Shown: positions 35,562 through 49,300 of the stretch, piece by piece
Position numbering within the stretch: the stretch's first letter is position 1
Layout of the letters: each line of letters starts with the position of its first letter
Assembly: GCA_963693285.1 (NCBI GenBank)
Contig: OY848918.1
Coordinates: 20,037,484-20,101,483 of the forward strand
Origin: Xestospongia muta
Lineage: Eukaryota > Porifera > Demospongiae > Haplosclerida > Petrosiidae
Length of the DNA stretch: 64,000 nucleotides
Direction: 5' to 3'
Program-made: the position numbers and the translations under genes
Notes under the pieces: model-generated
Seen by the model: only the letters and a program-made list of their open reading frames with translations
Databases searched by the model: none
Told to the model about the DNA's origin: nothing

Positions 35562-36640
35562 AGATCAATTCTATTATTCTAACACCATCATAGCTTCATG
35601 GACATCACTTCCTCTTCATCCTGCTCCTACCACTGACTGTCTTATTTAAACATCTAAATATCACCTGTCAAATGACAAAATTCAATTCTTAGTATAAAGT
35701 ATCCATTATTTATTAAATATAACAATAGAATGATAGATATATTGCACAAATCTGTTACAGCTATTAAAACACCATTATTATTAACTTAATAGTGTACATC
35801 ATTATATGTGGTACTGATGTCTTATTAGAACTTTGAGTATCTAAGATCACATTTGAATGAACTACTGTCACATTGATACACATGTCCTTTTTAATGAATG
35901 ATACTGATAGTATACTGTAGGTGTATAAGCATATTATAATAAATTAACGAGATGACTCTTCATATATAGAGATCTATACAACTATTGACCTAATTATAGC
36001 AAGAAGTAATGATAAATATGTGATTAATATGTGATTGTTGTGTAAAGATGATAATGTCAAAATAATTTTAAAAGAATGAGAACATTTTCTCTTATAATAT
36101 CAAATGCTAAAGAATCTAATGAAGAATGAAATATTATGACACAATAATGACTATAGGCATTACTTTTATTGTTATCAAGTGGTAGACTTTACTAAGCAGA
36201 TGTTGATTATATATGATCATATAGTGTACAGTACATACATAGTGTACGTGAGTGTATATCTATTACATATAGTAGTAGTTAGTAGACAGACACTATACTC
36301 TATCTTACTATAATTAGGTTACAGTTGATTTAGTTAGTAGAGTTTCCTCATTCCAATGTAGTAGTTATTACTATCTAACTATGTCAACTAATTCCTGTAT
36401 TATCTATAGACACCTTGATATTAGGAATAGTGGTCAGTTGAAGGAACTACACTTATCCACACAACTACACTAAATAGTATGGTGTTGTCAACTTTTCAAG
36501 AGAAACAATTCATGTTAGTAGCATTAACTCCATACTAAAACATCATCATTAACTAGAAAGAATGCATGCAATTCTGATGATTGACCACTTAGCAAGTCAA
36601 AAAGATTTAGAGCTATTTTACTCAATATTGTATTGTCTAC
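35562..36640 (+). repeat. Segmental copy of upstream DNA with orphan promoter/5' UTR
   Basis: Collinear with 10138-11150. The part at 36205-36440 repeats the ATCATATAGTGTACAGTACA ... TTAGGTTACAGTTGATTTAG ... CTATAGACACCTTGATATTA block found at the 5' ends of genes 1 and 2. No MSQ start exon follows, so it marks a lost or displaced paralog. Confidence 0.65.
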
Positions 36641-37646
36641 TCTTTATGTTGAATGCATTCAATCTTTATTTATTTATAAATATCTATTTAAAGAGCTAAA
36701 ATAAAATTACTTGAGTGAGTAATAATATAGAACAAGTTAACAATTCTCTTCAATAAAATGTTAAATAAGTTATCAACAAATTGTGAATTTACTTTTTTAC
36801 AATACATTTTCTTTGATTAGACTTGACACAAGTATGCTTAATTTAAGCCATGTTGTAAATGAAATATGCCTTTTTTCCATTTTGTTAATTTGCAAGCCTT
36901 AAATTTCATAGGTGTACTTGTTTCGTCACAAATATTTTCATAACAAATGTTTATAATTATCATTCCTTAGTTTGCCAGTTAATCAAAATAATAAAGAAAT
37001 TAATTTATTAATTAAATAAAAAATAACAATATCTACTATATAAAAAATGCTGGATGATGATGAATAGATTAAAGAAAAGATTTTACATTATTTCAGTTAG
37101 AACTGTGATAGTATTATTACAGCATAGTACTGTATTAGCTTTGTTAATACTGAATAAGTAGAAACATATGATTATATCAATCTACATTAATTTAATAGCA
37201 AAATAGAAGAAAGCAGAAATATCAAGCTCATTTTAAGAATTACATTTGATAGAAAAGTAACTGTAACATATATTATATCATAAACTATTGATGTACTTTT
37301 ATTTTATTTTTTCATTTATCATATCTCCTCTATTGATTTGTTCCTCTATTATCAATATCTTATTAATGTACTCAGTTATTTGATTATTTTATTATCAATT
37401 TATTCACAATATGTTGATCAATTTAAGACTTACTTATCAACTGTACCATATTTTTAGCTTTTTGTTTATTTTATTTATTTATTCATCTTGTTAATCTATC
37501 AATCAAGTCCTTTTGTCTGTCAATCTATCCATTCACTTATAAATCTAATCATTTATACAAATAGTTTTGTATAATATTGTTCAGAACAAAGTAATATAAC
37601 AGATAAGTTGATTTTACACACATACAAATAATAATAATTATTGTAG
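36641..37646. other. AT-rich, no gene seen
   Basis: Very AT-rich sequence with many TTTATT runs; no coding or RNA signal. Confidence 0.5.
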
Positions 37647-37724
37647 TTCATCCATTGGTTGCCACAACTCCAGCAACAGCTATGCCCACTACTAGCACTA
37701 TTGCTACAGCAAGCCTATCTACAG
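37647..37724 (+). other. Orphan Thr/Ala-rich exon candidate
   Basis: TTGTAG acceptor and ACAG|GTAAGA donor bound 78 nt, phase 1 at both ends, encoding VHPLVATTPATAMPTTS-like sequence. Length and phase match the cassette linker exons of gene 2 (48829-50204). It may therefore be a relic of a neighbouring paralog, or simply a chance open stretch. Confidence 0.3.
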
Positions 37725-37939
37725 GTAAGACAAGACAATACCAATAATAATAAAGTAACAGTAACTTTATAGTTCATGCATTTACTGCATCATCTGGGCT
37801 TACTCTTGATATGATAGGAAATACATTGATATGAATTGCAAGTTTTATTTATTACACTTATAGATGATAGCAATTTTATAATGAAGCCCTAAAATTTGTG
37901 AATTTGCTGTATAACTTATTTATTTGTAAATCATATTGG

Positions 37940-39270
37940 AGCAGCAAATGGCCATTTCATAACAATACATTCAGTTATATCATGTCTGACAGAAGGTTTG
38001 AAATATTGATGATATACCTTCAATTGAATAAATCAGAGTAGCAGACTTCCCAAACCAGCCCAGATTATGATAAGCTTTACATAATTCAGCCACTTCTTGA
38101 TCAGCTAATTGAGTCATTTCAGTTGATTTATGTTCCAAATAGAGAAATTGCTGTTGATGAGAGTATCATTGGCTATAAAGGAAGACTCTCATGGATCCAG
38201 TACATGTACAAAAAGCCCACTAAGTGGTATATCAAAGCATGGGTATTGGCAGAATCAGGAAGTGGCTATGTATGGAATTTTAAATTATACACTGGTAAGA
38301 TATTATACTTACTGTAATGGTTGTTAAGAAGTTATACAGGAAAGGAGAAAGATGGTGTGCCTGAGCAAGGGCAAGCATACAAAGTGGTGATGGATCTTGT
38401 GTCACCTTTACCAATGAGTGGATATCATGTGTATACTGATAATTACTACACCTCACCTAAGCTTTTTGCTGACTTGAAGCTTGTTGGATTTGAGGCTGAC
38501 GGAACAGTAAGAAAGGATCGGAGGAATTAAGTAGAGAATTTCAATCTGCAAAATTAACAAAAGGTAAAAATAACAATCAATTGTACTTACATTAGCCTAA
38601 AATGTAAAATGTAGGTGAAGTCTATTCTGATTACACAACAGATGGAATTTTGTATTTGAGGTGGTCTGACAAGCGACTGGTACACATGTCATCAACCTTC
38701 CATAATGACAATATTATACATAAGAGGAGGAGAACCAGAGCAGTAGATGGAGGAGTAGAGGTGGTACAGAAACCCATAGTAATTGAAGACTACAACACTC
38801 ATATGGGTGGAGTTGACAAGTGTGATCAACTTGTACTATATTATATATATGCACACAGGTCATACAAGTGGTGGAAGAAAGTATTTTTTAACTTACTTGA
38901 TGTATCCATTGTCAATGCCAATATTTTGTACAATATGGTCGTTGAAAAAGCCTTTACCATAGCTTGATTTCCAGTTATCATTGGTAGCCGGACTACTAGA
39001 TAGTCATCAACAACAAGTTCACAGAAGGCACATTGCCCCAACAATGGTACTTCTGATGAGATTGATCAAAAACAGATTTCCAGAACCTGTTTCAAAAGAT
39101 ACACCTTATGGAAATGCCTACAGTGTAAAAATATGTAAGGCCCAAGGAAAGAAAGATCATGTACACAGTACCAATGTAATATTTGTAAACTCCTTTGCAT
39201 GTACATTCATGTTTTAAAGATTACCATACTAAGTTACATTATAAATACTAAGAATCATGCTCATATACAT
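37940..39270 (+). pseudogene. piggyBac-like transposase with two short introns
   Basis: Three blocks: about 37965-38294, 38340-38563 and 38615-39217. Introns of 45 bp (38295-38339) and 51 bp (38564-38614) have GT-AG ends and preserve phase (YTG|KEKDG and KLTKG|EVYSDY). The catalytic aspartates are present: AVDESIIGYKGR (about 38150), YTDNYYTS (about 38435) and MGGVDKCDQL (about 38815). An N-terminal trace reads MSDRRFEILMIYLQLNKSE. Cysteine-rich C-terminal remnants run to about 39210 (YQCNICKLLC). Defects: TAG at about 38039, a frameshift near 38525, and TGA at 38965-38967 before the zinc domain. It is a separate lineage from the 788-2778 copy. The 5' part was not found. Confidence 0.75.
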
Positions 39271-39984
39271 CAATGACAATCTTTGTGTCTAGATTTTATG
39301 TATGCGTGTGTAATAATATGTATATATATACCTGGTCATCAATCATTCTAAATGGCCTTACGATGGTCCAAATTGATCATATATCATTTTAATAACATGT
39401 AATGAAGAACATTAAGAAGATAAATACAAAAGGTAAAACAATATAATTAAGGGAAAGTGAAACTTATCAACACTACAGGTCCTAATTCTTTGTAGTCCTA
39501 GCTACTTATTTCACTATTTCACCTTGGCTATTGCCATCAATACACATCATTAAGTACAGAGGCATTCTCAAATTGTTCAGTTTATAAGTGGTGACAACAA
39601 GAATTACACCAGGATATGAATCAAAGATGGCCTTCATAATGCTTTCTTGAAACAATAAGCCTGTAAAGTGTTGCTAGCATCAGTAAATACATCAACTGAT
39701 GAATCTAACAAGATTTAATTGATATACATGTACAAGTATGTGAATAATGATATTAATATACCTGACGTCTAGATTATTTCCATCCTCTTTACTTACTAGT
39801 CCAGTCTGTATGTTGCTAATGTCTTTCAGTGTAACAACCATTCCCGCTGTAACACTTAGATGTTGTTGAAGCAACTTCTTGTTAACTTTCATCTTCAAAA
39901 GCCCTTCTGTTTCCTTTCTGGTTTCACAGTCAAGCATCCGTTGACGAGGAAGGTGATCATATATTTCCTATTTTTAGTAGCAAG
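39271..39984. other. No gene seen
   Basis: Contains a minus-strand open frame (39937-39692; KMKVNKKLLQQHLSVTAGMV) of coding-like composition, but without a recognised domain or splice context. Confidence 0.4.
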
Positions 39985-40399
39985 TAATTGTGTGTGTGAT
40001 ACTTCCGACTACTTATATTAGCCCAGTAATTAAAATTAGTGGGCGTGTCACAGACTTGTCATAACAACCGCCAAAAACTCAGTAACACAAGAAGAACATG
40101 TTAGTAGATCACATACTATATTGTATTCTACTACTAAACCGTTGAATATTATTAGTATCCAATGATATCATATAGTGTACAGTACATACATAGTGTGAGT
40201 GTATATCTATTACATATAGTAGTAGTTAGTAGACAGACAGTATATTCTATCTTACTATAATCAGGTTATAGTTGATTCAGTTAGTAGAGTTCCTCATTCC
40301 AATGTAGTAGTTATTACTATCTAACTATGTCACCTACTTTATGTATTATCTATAGACATCTGATATTGGAACAGTGACCAGTGACATACACTTTTCAAA
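39985..40399 (+). promoter_or_regulatory. Gene 2 proximal promoter and 5' UTR
   Basis: Matches the gene 1 promoter block at 39988-40125 (GTGTGTGATACTTCCG ... TTATATTAGCCCA ... GTGGGCGTGTCA ... ACACAAGAAGAACA), then the ATATAGTGTACAGTACATAC block at 40170. The leader acceptor CTATAG (about 40354) is followed by about 45 bp to ATG 40400. In gene 2 the left arm of the CGCCCAC/GTGGGCG pair is mutated. Confidence 0.55.
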
Positions 40400-43300
40400 A
40401 TGTCTCAGGGAGCACTAGTAAGTCTATAATCTTTCTATTACTATGTCATTATCCCTATATATCACTGTGATACTAATTAACTCACATATCAGTGTTATTG
40501 TATAGACAGAACATCTTTCTAAAAGATGGTCTTTTAGTTATAAGGGCTGATCTGTATACTCACTATACTACACTACATGATACATGTTGTCTTTATAATA
40601 GAATGTACAACTTTACTTGGCAGCTATTGATGGAAACATTGAAGTAGTCAAATCTACTATTGAACAAGGTGCTGATGTAAACTATCACACATACTGGGTA
40701 AGTTACTAGCTCTCAATATTTATTTTATATCTCAACAGTAAAGTCTATTTTTATATACAGTGTGTTTTTATAAATAAGTCTAAGTTCCAATAATTATCAT
40801 ATCACTACACACTGTATCATCATTATAGTATGATATTGGTTGAGCTATAATACATGGGATGGTCTAGTCTCGTCCCCAGACCTACTCACAAGCTAAAATA
40901 GCTCTGATAACACGAGTTGATTTTTGTGAACCCTACTTTACCTTGTGAGTAGGTTTGAGGACGAGACTAGGGATGGTCTAAATTTAATATCACAAATCCC
41001 TGTGTGATTTTAATCAATAGTGTAAGAGTTTCTTTCATTTTCTGTGTCATCTCCTAATAATAAAAAGTGATAATATTACTGACATGATGTGTACATTTGT
41101 TGATCTAATAACAATGTTACTGAATTATTCTAACAGTGCCAGTCTATATCTATCATATAACACAAACTTATGAAGGACAATATTCTTATGAATTTACTTT
41201 TAATATAGCATTCGCAAAATAGATTTTCTGAAATTATTACAAGATTTATGCCATGCTCATATTTACTCACTCACTGTCCTCATAAGTTTACAATCTACCA
41301 GAATGCTAATAAAACTCTGATAAGTATAGTTTTTAAAGTATCAAACAGAAATCTTGATTCTGATTGTATCAACAAGTTGTATACATACATACCTAACTAT
41401 GGTCTATTTTTATAGAGAGTCCTTAGGTTTATTGTATTCCAGCATTTAAATTTGAGAAACAATTATTACACACAATTAATTATAACATTAGAGAGATTGT
41501 GGTAACATATAGGAAATGATAAGTTTAGTAAAATGTTCTTCATTTGCCAAAATATTTTCCTCCAGCATTTTAATTAAAGACATGACAATAGGCAGAACAA
41601 TTCATTGTTATTTAAATTTGCCAAAGTTTATTTTATATCTATATGATCTCCTTCCACAATTACCTATTACAGGTGTTAAATTTAGCTGTGTATTGCCACA
41701 TAAATAAATCTATTTGCTGGTTCACACTTTATATAATAACAATATTCATAACCTACTAATAATTTGATTAAGAATATTATGACAATGAATAAGATTAAGT
41801 TTGTAATTTTAATAACAAGAGTGACCTTTTATATTGAGAGGTTAAACCAGTATGTTTTATATTTTATGATTACAAGCAAAATTTATAATGCTAACATATC
41901 CACAGACTACTAAACTAAATGTTGGTACAGTAAATAATGTTAGAAGTCTCTTAGCTAGAGAGGTATTATTGTTAATAAAAGACATTTTAGACTCTATTTT
42001 GTCTAGACAAGTAATAGGGAGACATGAGAACAGCTAAAAATTTCATAAAATATTAGACTAGTATGCTGTTCTTGTACCTTTGCTTAGAGAGTATGAGTCT
42101 GGAGACAAAAGCATATGTGATTTGTAAAGAAGGAATATGTTTATGGATAAACCATACTTAGAACTAAACATCTGTTAAGAGAGTTAAAAAAATAAAAATG
42201 CTATTGTGATATGCACTGATCAGTGATAATGATCTTTCAAATAGAAGCACAGATAACATTTCTGTGGTCTGCTACATTTTTCCAGACCACAATAGACTGT
42301 ACGAGTCTAACATGTGCTAGTCCCCAAACCCTTTGTCTCTAAGTGAAGGGACAGAGTGTTATTAGACAGCTAAATGACTATGAATGTTTTGATATTCTAA
42401 CTAAAGATCTTATCAGTAGACACAGCTAAGAGTCCTTAATATAATATGATAATAGTTTCATTCACTTTCAAATTTAGTGACAGGATCTGGAGCACAAATT
42501 CATTGGTATTTCACTCATCAGAATAACTTGCTATCCACATGTCACACCTATATATTAACTGGGAATTAACCAAAATCAGCTTACTTTTGAATAATTTGCA
42601 AAATTATTTTTTTGAAATGGTTTCTTGTACATATAGCATTTTATTTTTAAGATATTTAGTTTGACCTTTCTTATACACAGAGTTTAAACCAGTATATTGT
42701 GTGTATTATGTTTACTAGCAAAACATATAGAATGACATTATATAGAATGTGATCTCTATAATAAGATATATACCTTATATTACGTAACTATCATGAGTGT
42801 ATCTCTTATTTGTTCATATTTTCTACACTTATCACATTAGTCCCAGCTTATATCCTGATTACCTCAAGAATACATTTATGGCTTGTAGAGTACATACTTT
42901 TACTTGATAAACACTATTTTACTGACAACACTATTTTACTGACATATAGTATACACTTACATGATCTATTTTACATATGAGAGGTGTCTAAAGCTATAAA
43001 AGTTGTAAAATTTTGATTTTATATACAGTTCTAATTACAAACATGATCTCAGTGTCTATGTGACAATTAATGAACAATTACATGTTTTCGGAGTTAAGTT
43101 TTAAAAATGATGTTTTCAATCCAACTTGACTGAATACCCACCAATATCACCTCATCAAGTGTTAGCTTTCTTAGTAGTCTTTAAAAGTTACTAACATTGC
43201 AGTAAATGGACACATATGTAATTAATATTGTCTTTATAATTGTAAATGGACTCATTACTTGCTGTGTTTGTCAGAGGTAAACATACCAGGATTAATTTCT

Positions 43301-46300
43301 ATAAATCATATATATCAATAGTATAAAGGATACAATGTAGTCATAATTACATAGATACAAACTTTCAATGTAGTACTAACACAATATCACATAATCAGTA
43401 ATTAGTGTGTATAACCATACTGTGATACAATTTAAAGTAGTAGTCAACAATGTGACATAGTGTACCAGTACAGTCTATGTACATGTATTTCTTTGTATTG
43501 TGTTATTAATGTTGTCTATATCTTTTAGGACAAGAATACTCCTTTGCACTATGCTGCAATGTATGGAAACACTGAAGTTGCCACAGTTTTAATAAACAGT
43601 GGAGCTAATCTAGATTCTGTTAATGTGGTTAGTATCAAATATTTACTATACTACAATCTAGTGATGTATCCATCACAGTCTCAATGTAATCAACTTCCAT
43701 TACAATATTGGATCATTTCAACATTATCATTAAATTTACTTCAACAGTAATCAATTACAATTACTACTACTTTTCTACAATGATAATTATCATTACTACT
43801 TGTAGAAATGTAAAAACCATTAAGTAATTACATTCAATTTTAATATACCACTATCATTACCTCATTACAATTGTTTTTAGAGTATTAACCTCTCTATACA
43901 CATTAGTAATAATATAATGAATTATTTTACCTATCCTTTGTGTTGTATCATTAGATACAGCTTTATATTATAAATTGAATTGATCATAAATACCAACATA
44001 TCCTTTGTGTAGGACAAGAGTACTCCTCTTCACTGGGCTGCTTACAATGGCCATTCTGAGATAGCTCATATACTAATTAAAGCTGGTGCATTACTGGATC
44101 CCATTGACATTGTGAGTATTTCCATTAATTAAATATATTGTCATTACTATATATGACCGTATTTTGTATGTTATGTTGTTATTAATACATGTAATTATGT
44201 AGATGTTTGTGGTTTAATCATCTCATATAAGTTATTATATGGACACTTCTAAAATAACTACAAAAACAAAAGTGATTATTGTAGTAGCTATAATTAACAT
44301 AAAATGAGACAGTGCCGCAAAAGTACAGTACCAATTTATTTCCTTAGAAGGCACTGCCTACTTTAAATTAACCTAACAATGAAATCGAAGTAAATATGCT
44401 CTTTCAAAGTATTAGTGAATTCTCTTGTTTTTATAGTTTTCACATGCAATTTCTTGTAGGATCAAGAATGCTTTTTATATTCTGGATATCCCTATTTGCT
44501 GTTAAAACTTGAAAAGACTAATTGACTTTGAAAGTTCATCACAAAAACAAAGTCTTGTACAATACAAAATTGTTTCCTTCGATAGAATGCTTTGTGTTAC
44601 AACTTAAAATATCTCATATAGCTGTAGCTATCATAGGTGAGGTGTATCTCCAAGAAATGTATCTTTATTCCTCAAACTTTGGCGACAATCATTAAGTCAG
44701 GTCAATATTCAAATAATTTTTATAGGTTTTGTAATAGATAAACAAGTAGTACCTTCATTTATTATAAACATTTGAAGGTTAATGTGCATAGGCTTTAATA
44801 TTTACAAACAAAAGCATTTACATTATAGGCTGTGTCACGAATTATACTCTGACCTGGTTGAGTTGAGCTACACAGACATGTAAATAACTCCTCGGTTTTA
44901 CGTGCTATCCGTATACAAACTGAACGAATCAATTCAGTTTGCAAATGCGCATTTTATATATAAAATGTGGCTATCTAGTGTTACTAGAAATTAACAACTA
45001 TAAACTCCATACATTTTCAATGACAAACCTTCATTATACTTCAAATTCCATACCTTAATAACAATTAATGACATCAAATAAAACAGAACATCACTTACAA
45101 AATTATTTAGTTAATATACCTTGTCTGGATATTATATTATTGTTTGTTATTTGGCTTTCCTGTGTCACTCAGTGATTCCTTGTTGTTATGACAACTGCAT
45201 ATTCTTGAATATTACTAACATAACAATAACAAATATAAAACTGTATTACAGAATTATAATGTATAAAGTATTGTGCAAAATGTCATTAAGTTTCTCTTAT
45301 ATCATAAAACATGTGCAGACACCCTCATAATGTAGAGATGATATTATTGAGTTGATTGTGAAAAAAAGCTAGCAACTGGAGATTATAATTGATTTTGTCT
45401 CAATTTACGTTTCTACTATACATGTATGTTTTTTCTCTTCTGCCATGTTATGTCAACATAAGTAGTCATAACTTTATTATACAGTTATAATGTATGACAA
45501 TATATTATGCAGACAAAGTAGTTGTATAAAACATTTTTTCTGTGATATACAATAACAGCCAAGATTTTCTCATAGTCTATCAGTACAGTCTATGTACATG
45601 TATTACTTTGTATTGTTGTCTATATCTTTTAGGATTTGAAGACTCCTTTGAATGATGCTGCACGTACTGGAAAGAGTGAAGTTGCTACACTTTTGATTAA
45701 CTGTGGAGCTAATCTAAATTCTATTGATAAAGTTAGTACTATATAAATTTATTTATAATGTTGTGATGTAAACAAATTATGATGTAGCACCTCCTCTTTA
45801 CAAGGTGTCATACTTGTACATATACATACTTACTTGTACATATTTACATACTTGTAAAATTTAGGTTAGTGATAAATAGTCAAATTATATGTAACTCAAG
45901 ACTGTTTGCATATTTAGGATAATGGTCCCAAAAGTGTGAATCAAGAAAAGTTCAATTATAACTGAAGAAAATATAATCATCAGAAAATGCAAATTTCTTT
46001 TCTTTATCTAGGATGGCAATACTCCATTGATGTTAGCATGTCTGGGAGGACACCAGTCAATAGCAATGACTCTATTAGAGAAAGGAGCTGATAGGCAATT
46101 AGCTAATAAAGTTAGTTAATGAACAAATACTTTGGATCACAATAACAGTAACATTCCAAATCAGAATAAGGACAGTGCATACACCTATTAATATTATAAA
46201 ATAATTTAATTATAACAAACAACTTATCATGTGTGAACAGTGAATTTATATAAGCTGGTATTAGTGAATGAAACTTACAAAATATATTTACCACGTATGT

Positions 46301-49300
46301 TTTATTACTAGAATGGAGAGACAGCTTTGACAATAGCAGATAAAAAGGCTAAGGATGTTTATAAAAAGCTTGCAGATGAAATTGATCATAACAGTAAGTC
46401 TAACAATCTTGAAAGTAAATTTGAAATTCCTTATTGTTCCTTTAGACAAGGACATTTTATTGCAAGCTCTTGAAGAAGGCTATATCATCTTAAAGATTAT
46501 AAAATTATTATTAGCTGGTCCTCCTGCTGTTGGTAAAACCTCTTTTAAACACCTACTCTTTAACTGGGAGCCACCACATCATCATCATAGCACAGCTGTT
46601 GCTGATCGACCTATTAGAGCTGTTGAAAGAGTAGCCACTCTTGAGGGTGCAAAGAGTTGGGAAATTATCACAACAGAAAAGCTTATGCAAATGCTAGCTG
46701 AAGACATTCAAGCAAAGGGTTTAAGGCCTATACTAGAAAACCAATCTTCAAGTACATCTAAAACAGCACCATTAAACATCATGAGTTTGGAAATGAAAGA
46801 TACACCGCAACCCACCAATCACTCCATAGCTCAAGATTTGCCATCACTCTCTTTAGACACAAGTAGTGAATATAGTAACACAGATGTTATATTTCATTCG
46901 GAAGCAAATCTAGAACAAAGTTCAAAGACAGATATAAAAATGTCCAGTAAAGACACACAGCCTAAGAAATTGGATCATTTAGAACAGAAAAGAAAAAGAA
47001 TGGTGAAAGTTGAAAATCAGTCCAATCAACCATTACAAGATTCTCAATCTGTTGAAAGTGATGTTGATATTCCTAAGGTATCTAAGAAGGAAAATATTCT
47101 ACAACTCTCTAAAGATATTCTCACTGCAATGAGAAATGCAGCATCACGACAGCTGTCCAAATCTACCTGGATATATGTACTTGATAGTGGTGGGCAGCCA
47201 CAATTTGCCGATGTATCTAGAGCATTTGTACGTGGCAATACAGTCATTGTGATTGTACACAAATTGACAGATCGACTGTCAAGTAAGCCAATCTTTCAGT
47301 ATTCTATTGATGGTAAGCCATTAACCCAACCTAAAGAGCTTAGGATGACCAATCTTCAGCTGATTACAACATATGTGCGTTCTATCTCATCAGCTAAACT
47401 AGCAGCAGTTGATGGTGCAGACAGTGAGTCATTGCCTGCATTTCTCATCATTGGTACCTATGAAGACAAAATGGGAGGATGGTGGTGGCTGTTTCAGGAG
47501 TCACTGAAACAAAAGAATACACAACTTATAGCAGCTTTGCAACAATACAAAGATCAATTGATATTCTATAATGAATCAGAACAAGAGCTTATCTTCCCTG
47601 TTGATAATATGTGCCTAAAAAATCGTCAAAATCTCTCATCTCTTGTTAGAACATACGTTCTTGGCCGTAAGAAAGCAGTTATTAAGAAGAAAGTCCCTAT
47701 TCGTTGGTATGTTTTTGAGTCTAACATTAAAGAAGAAGGTGAGAAAAATGATCATGGTATTGTATCTCAAACTCGATGTCAAGACATTGGTGAGACACTA
47801 GAAATGACTAAGACTCAAATACAAGGAGCTATTGCATTTTTCAAATCTCTCTCTGTTTTTCTACACTTTAACACATGCTCTCACCTTGTTTTTACAAATC
47901 CACAATATTTTTTGGATGCACTTTCCAATATAATTCGTATATCATTCGTTGATTTCCCACAAAAACTACTACAGAAAGGAAAGATTTTGCCACCAAATGC
48001 TCACCGCCGACTTCAAGAAGAAGGCTTGTTTACAATTGATCTTCTAGATCTCGTATCTATTCAATTTGCACCAGGTCTTTTCGAAAAAGCTGACCTATTA
48101 CGCTTGCTGTGTGACCTCTATATTGTAGCTGAAGTACATCGTGATGAGTCCACATATTACTTTATTCCAACTGCTTTATCTCCTAAACATCTAACCACTA
48201 ATGAAAAGAAAATATTTGCCAAAACATGTGATCCATTGGTTTTATCTTTTGAACATGGAGTTGTACCTCAGGTAAGAACAGTCTGAAACATTCAATCTGT
48301 CATAATTCTTGTTTCCTTAGGGTTTATTTCCAGCTGCAGTAGTGGCATTGTTAAATCGTAAAGAACCTCCATTCTTCACTCTCGAGTGTCTTAATGCACA
48401 ATTTCCTTGTCAACTCAGATTTGCTGTTAAATTGCAGTCTTCCAAACCTCGTGGATCATTACTTTTAGTTGACACGATGCTATGGATGGAAATCTATTGG
48501 ACTGGTGATCCAGCTGAATGCTCCACTCTACATTCTCTAGTTACTGCTGCCATTGACTCCTGTGCTGAACCTCTAGCTTATCATCCTTCTGCTCTGAAGT
48601 GTGATCCTGGCACTCTCTGTGACCTCAAACATCAAGCTCAGCAAGATATGCTTCCTGCTCATGTAGCACTTGTTACTGTTAACAAAAGAAAGGAAATTAA
48701 AGTGTCTTGTACTATACAAGACTTGCCACCAGTAGAATTAAACAAAATGTTTCAACCATGGATGGAAGGATTTGGTGAGTCATTATAATTCACTGTACAA
48801 GGTGACTTCATTTCTTGTGCATATTTAGAAAAGGAAGACATTAACAAAGGCAACAATGGTACTACTACTTTGAAAGAAGAACCTAAGTCAGGTAAATTAA
48901 TTTTCACTTAATATTAACAAAATTTATTTTTAGTATAAACTAAAAAGGAAATATGCTTTAATTGACTGTTTGTATTCACTCTAGACAATCAAGGCACTAG
49001 TGTAGATGTAGAATGTTTACCATCAGTACCACCACCTTTACCTTCCAATATTGAAGGTATAATGAAGTCATTTCCTTCTTATATTGCTTTGTGTATGGAT
49101 TTGGGAGAACCCAATGTAGTAATAACATCAATTCCCCTTGGTTAATGTTTAGTATATAGCATACTGTACATATAAATAACATGTTCATGTTAGTGCATAA
49201 GAACTGTATAATAGAAAATCAAAGATTGCTCCATATCCCATGTTTGTCTAAAATATATTAATAATATCAATATTGATTAAATTAAGTGGTATGGCAAACG

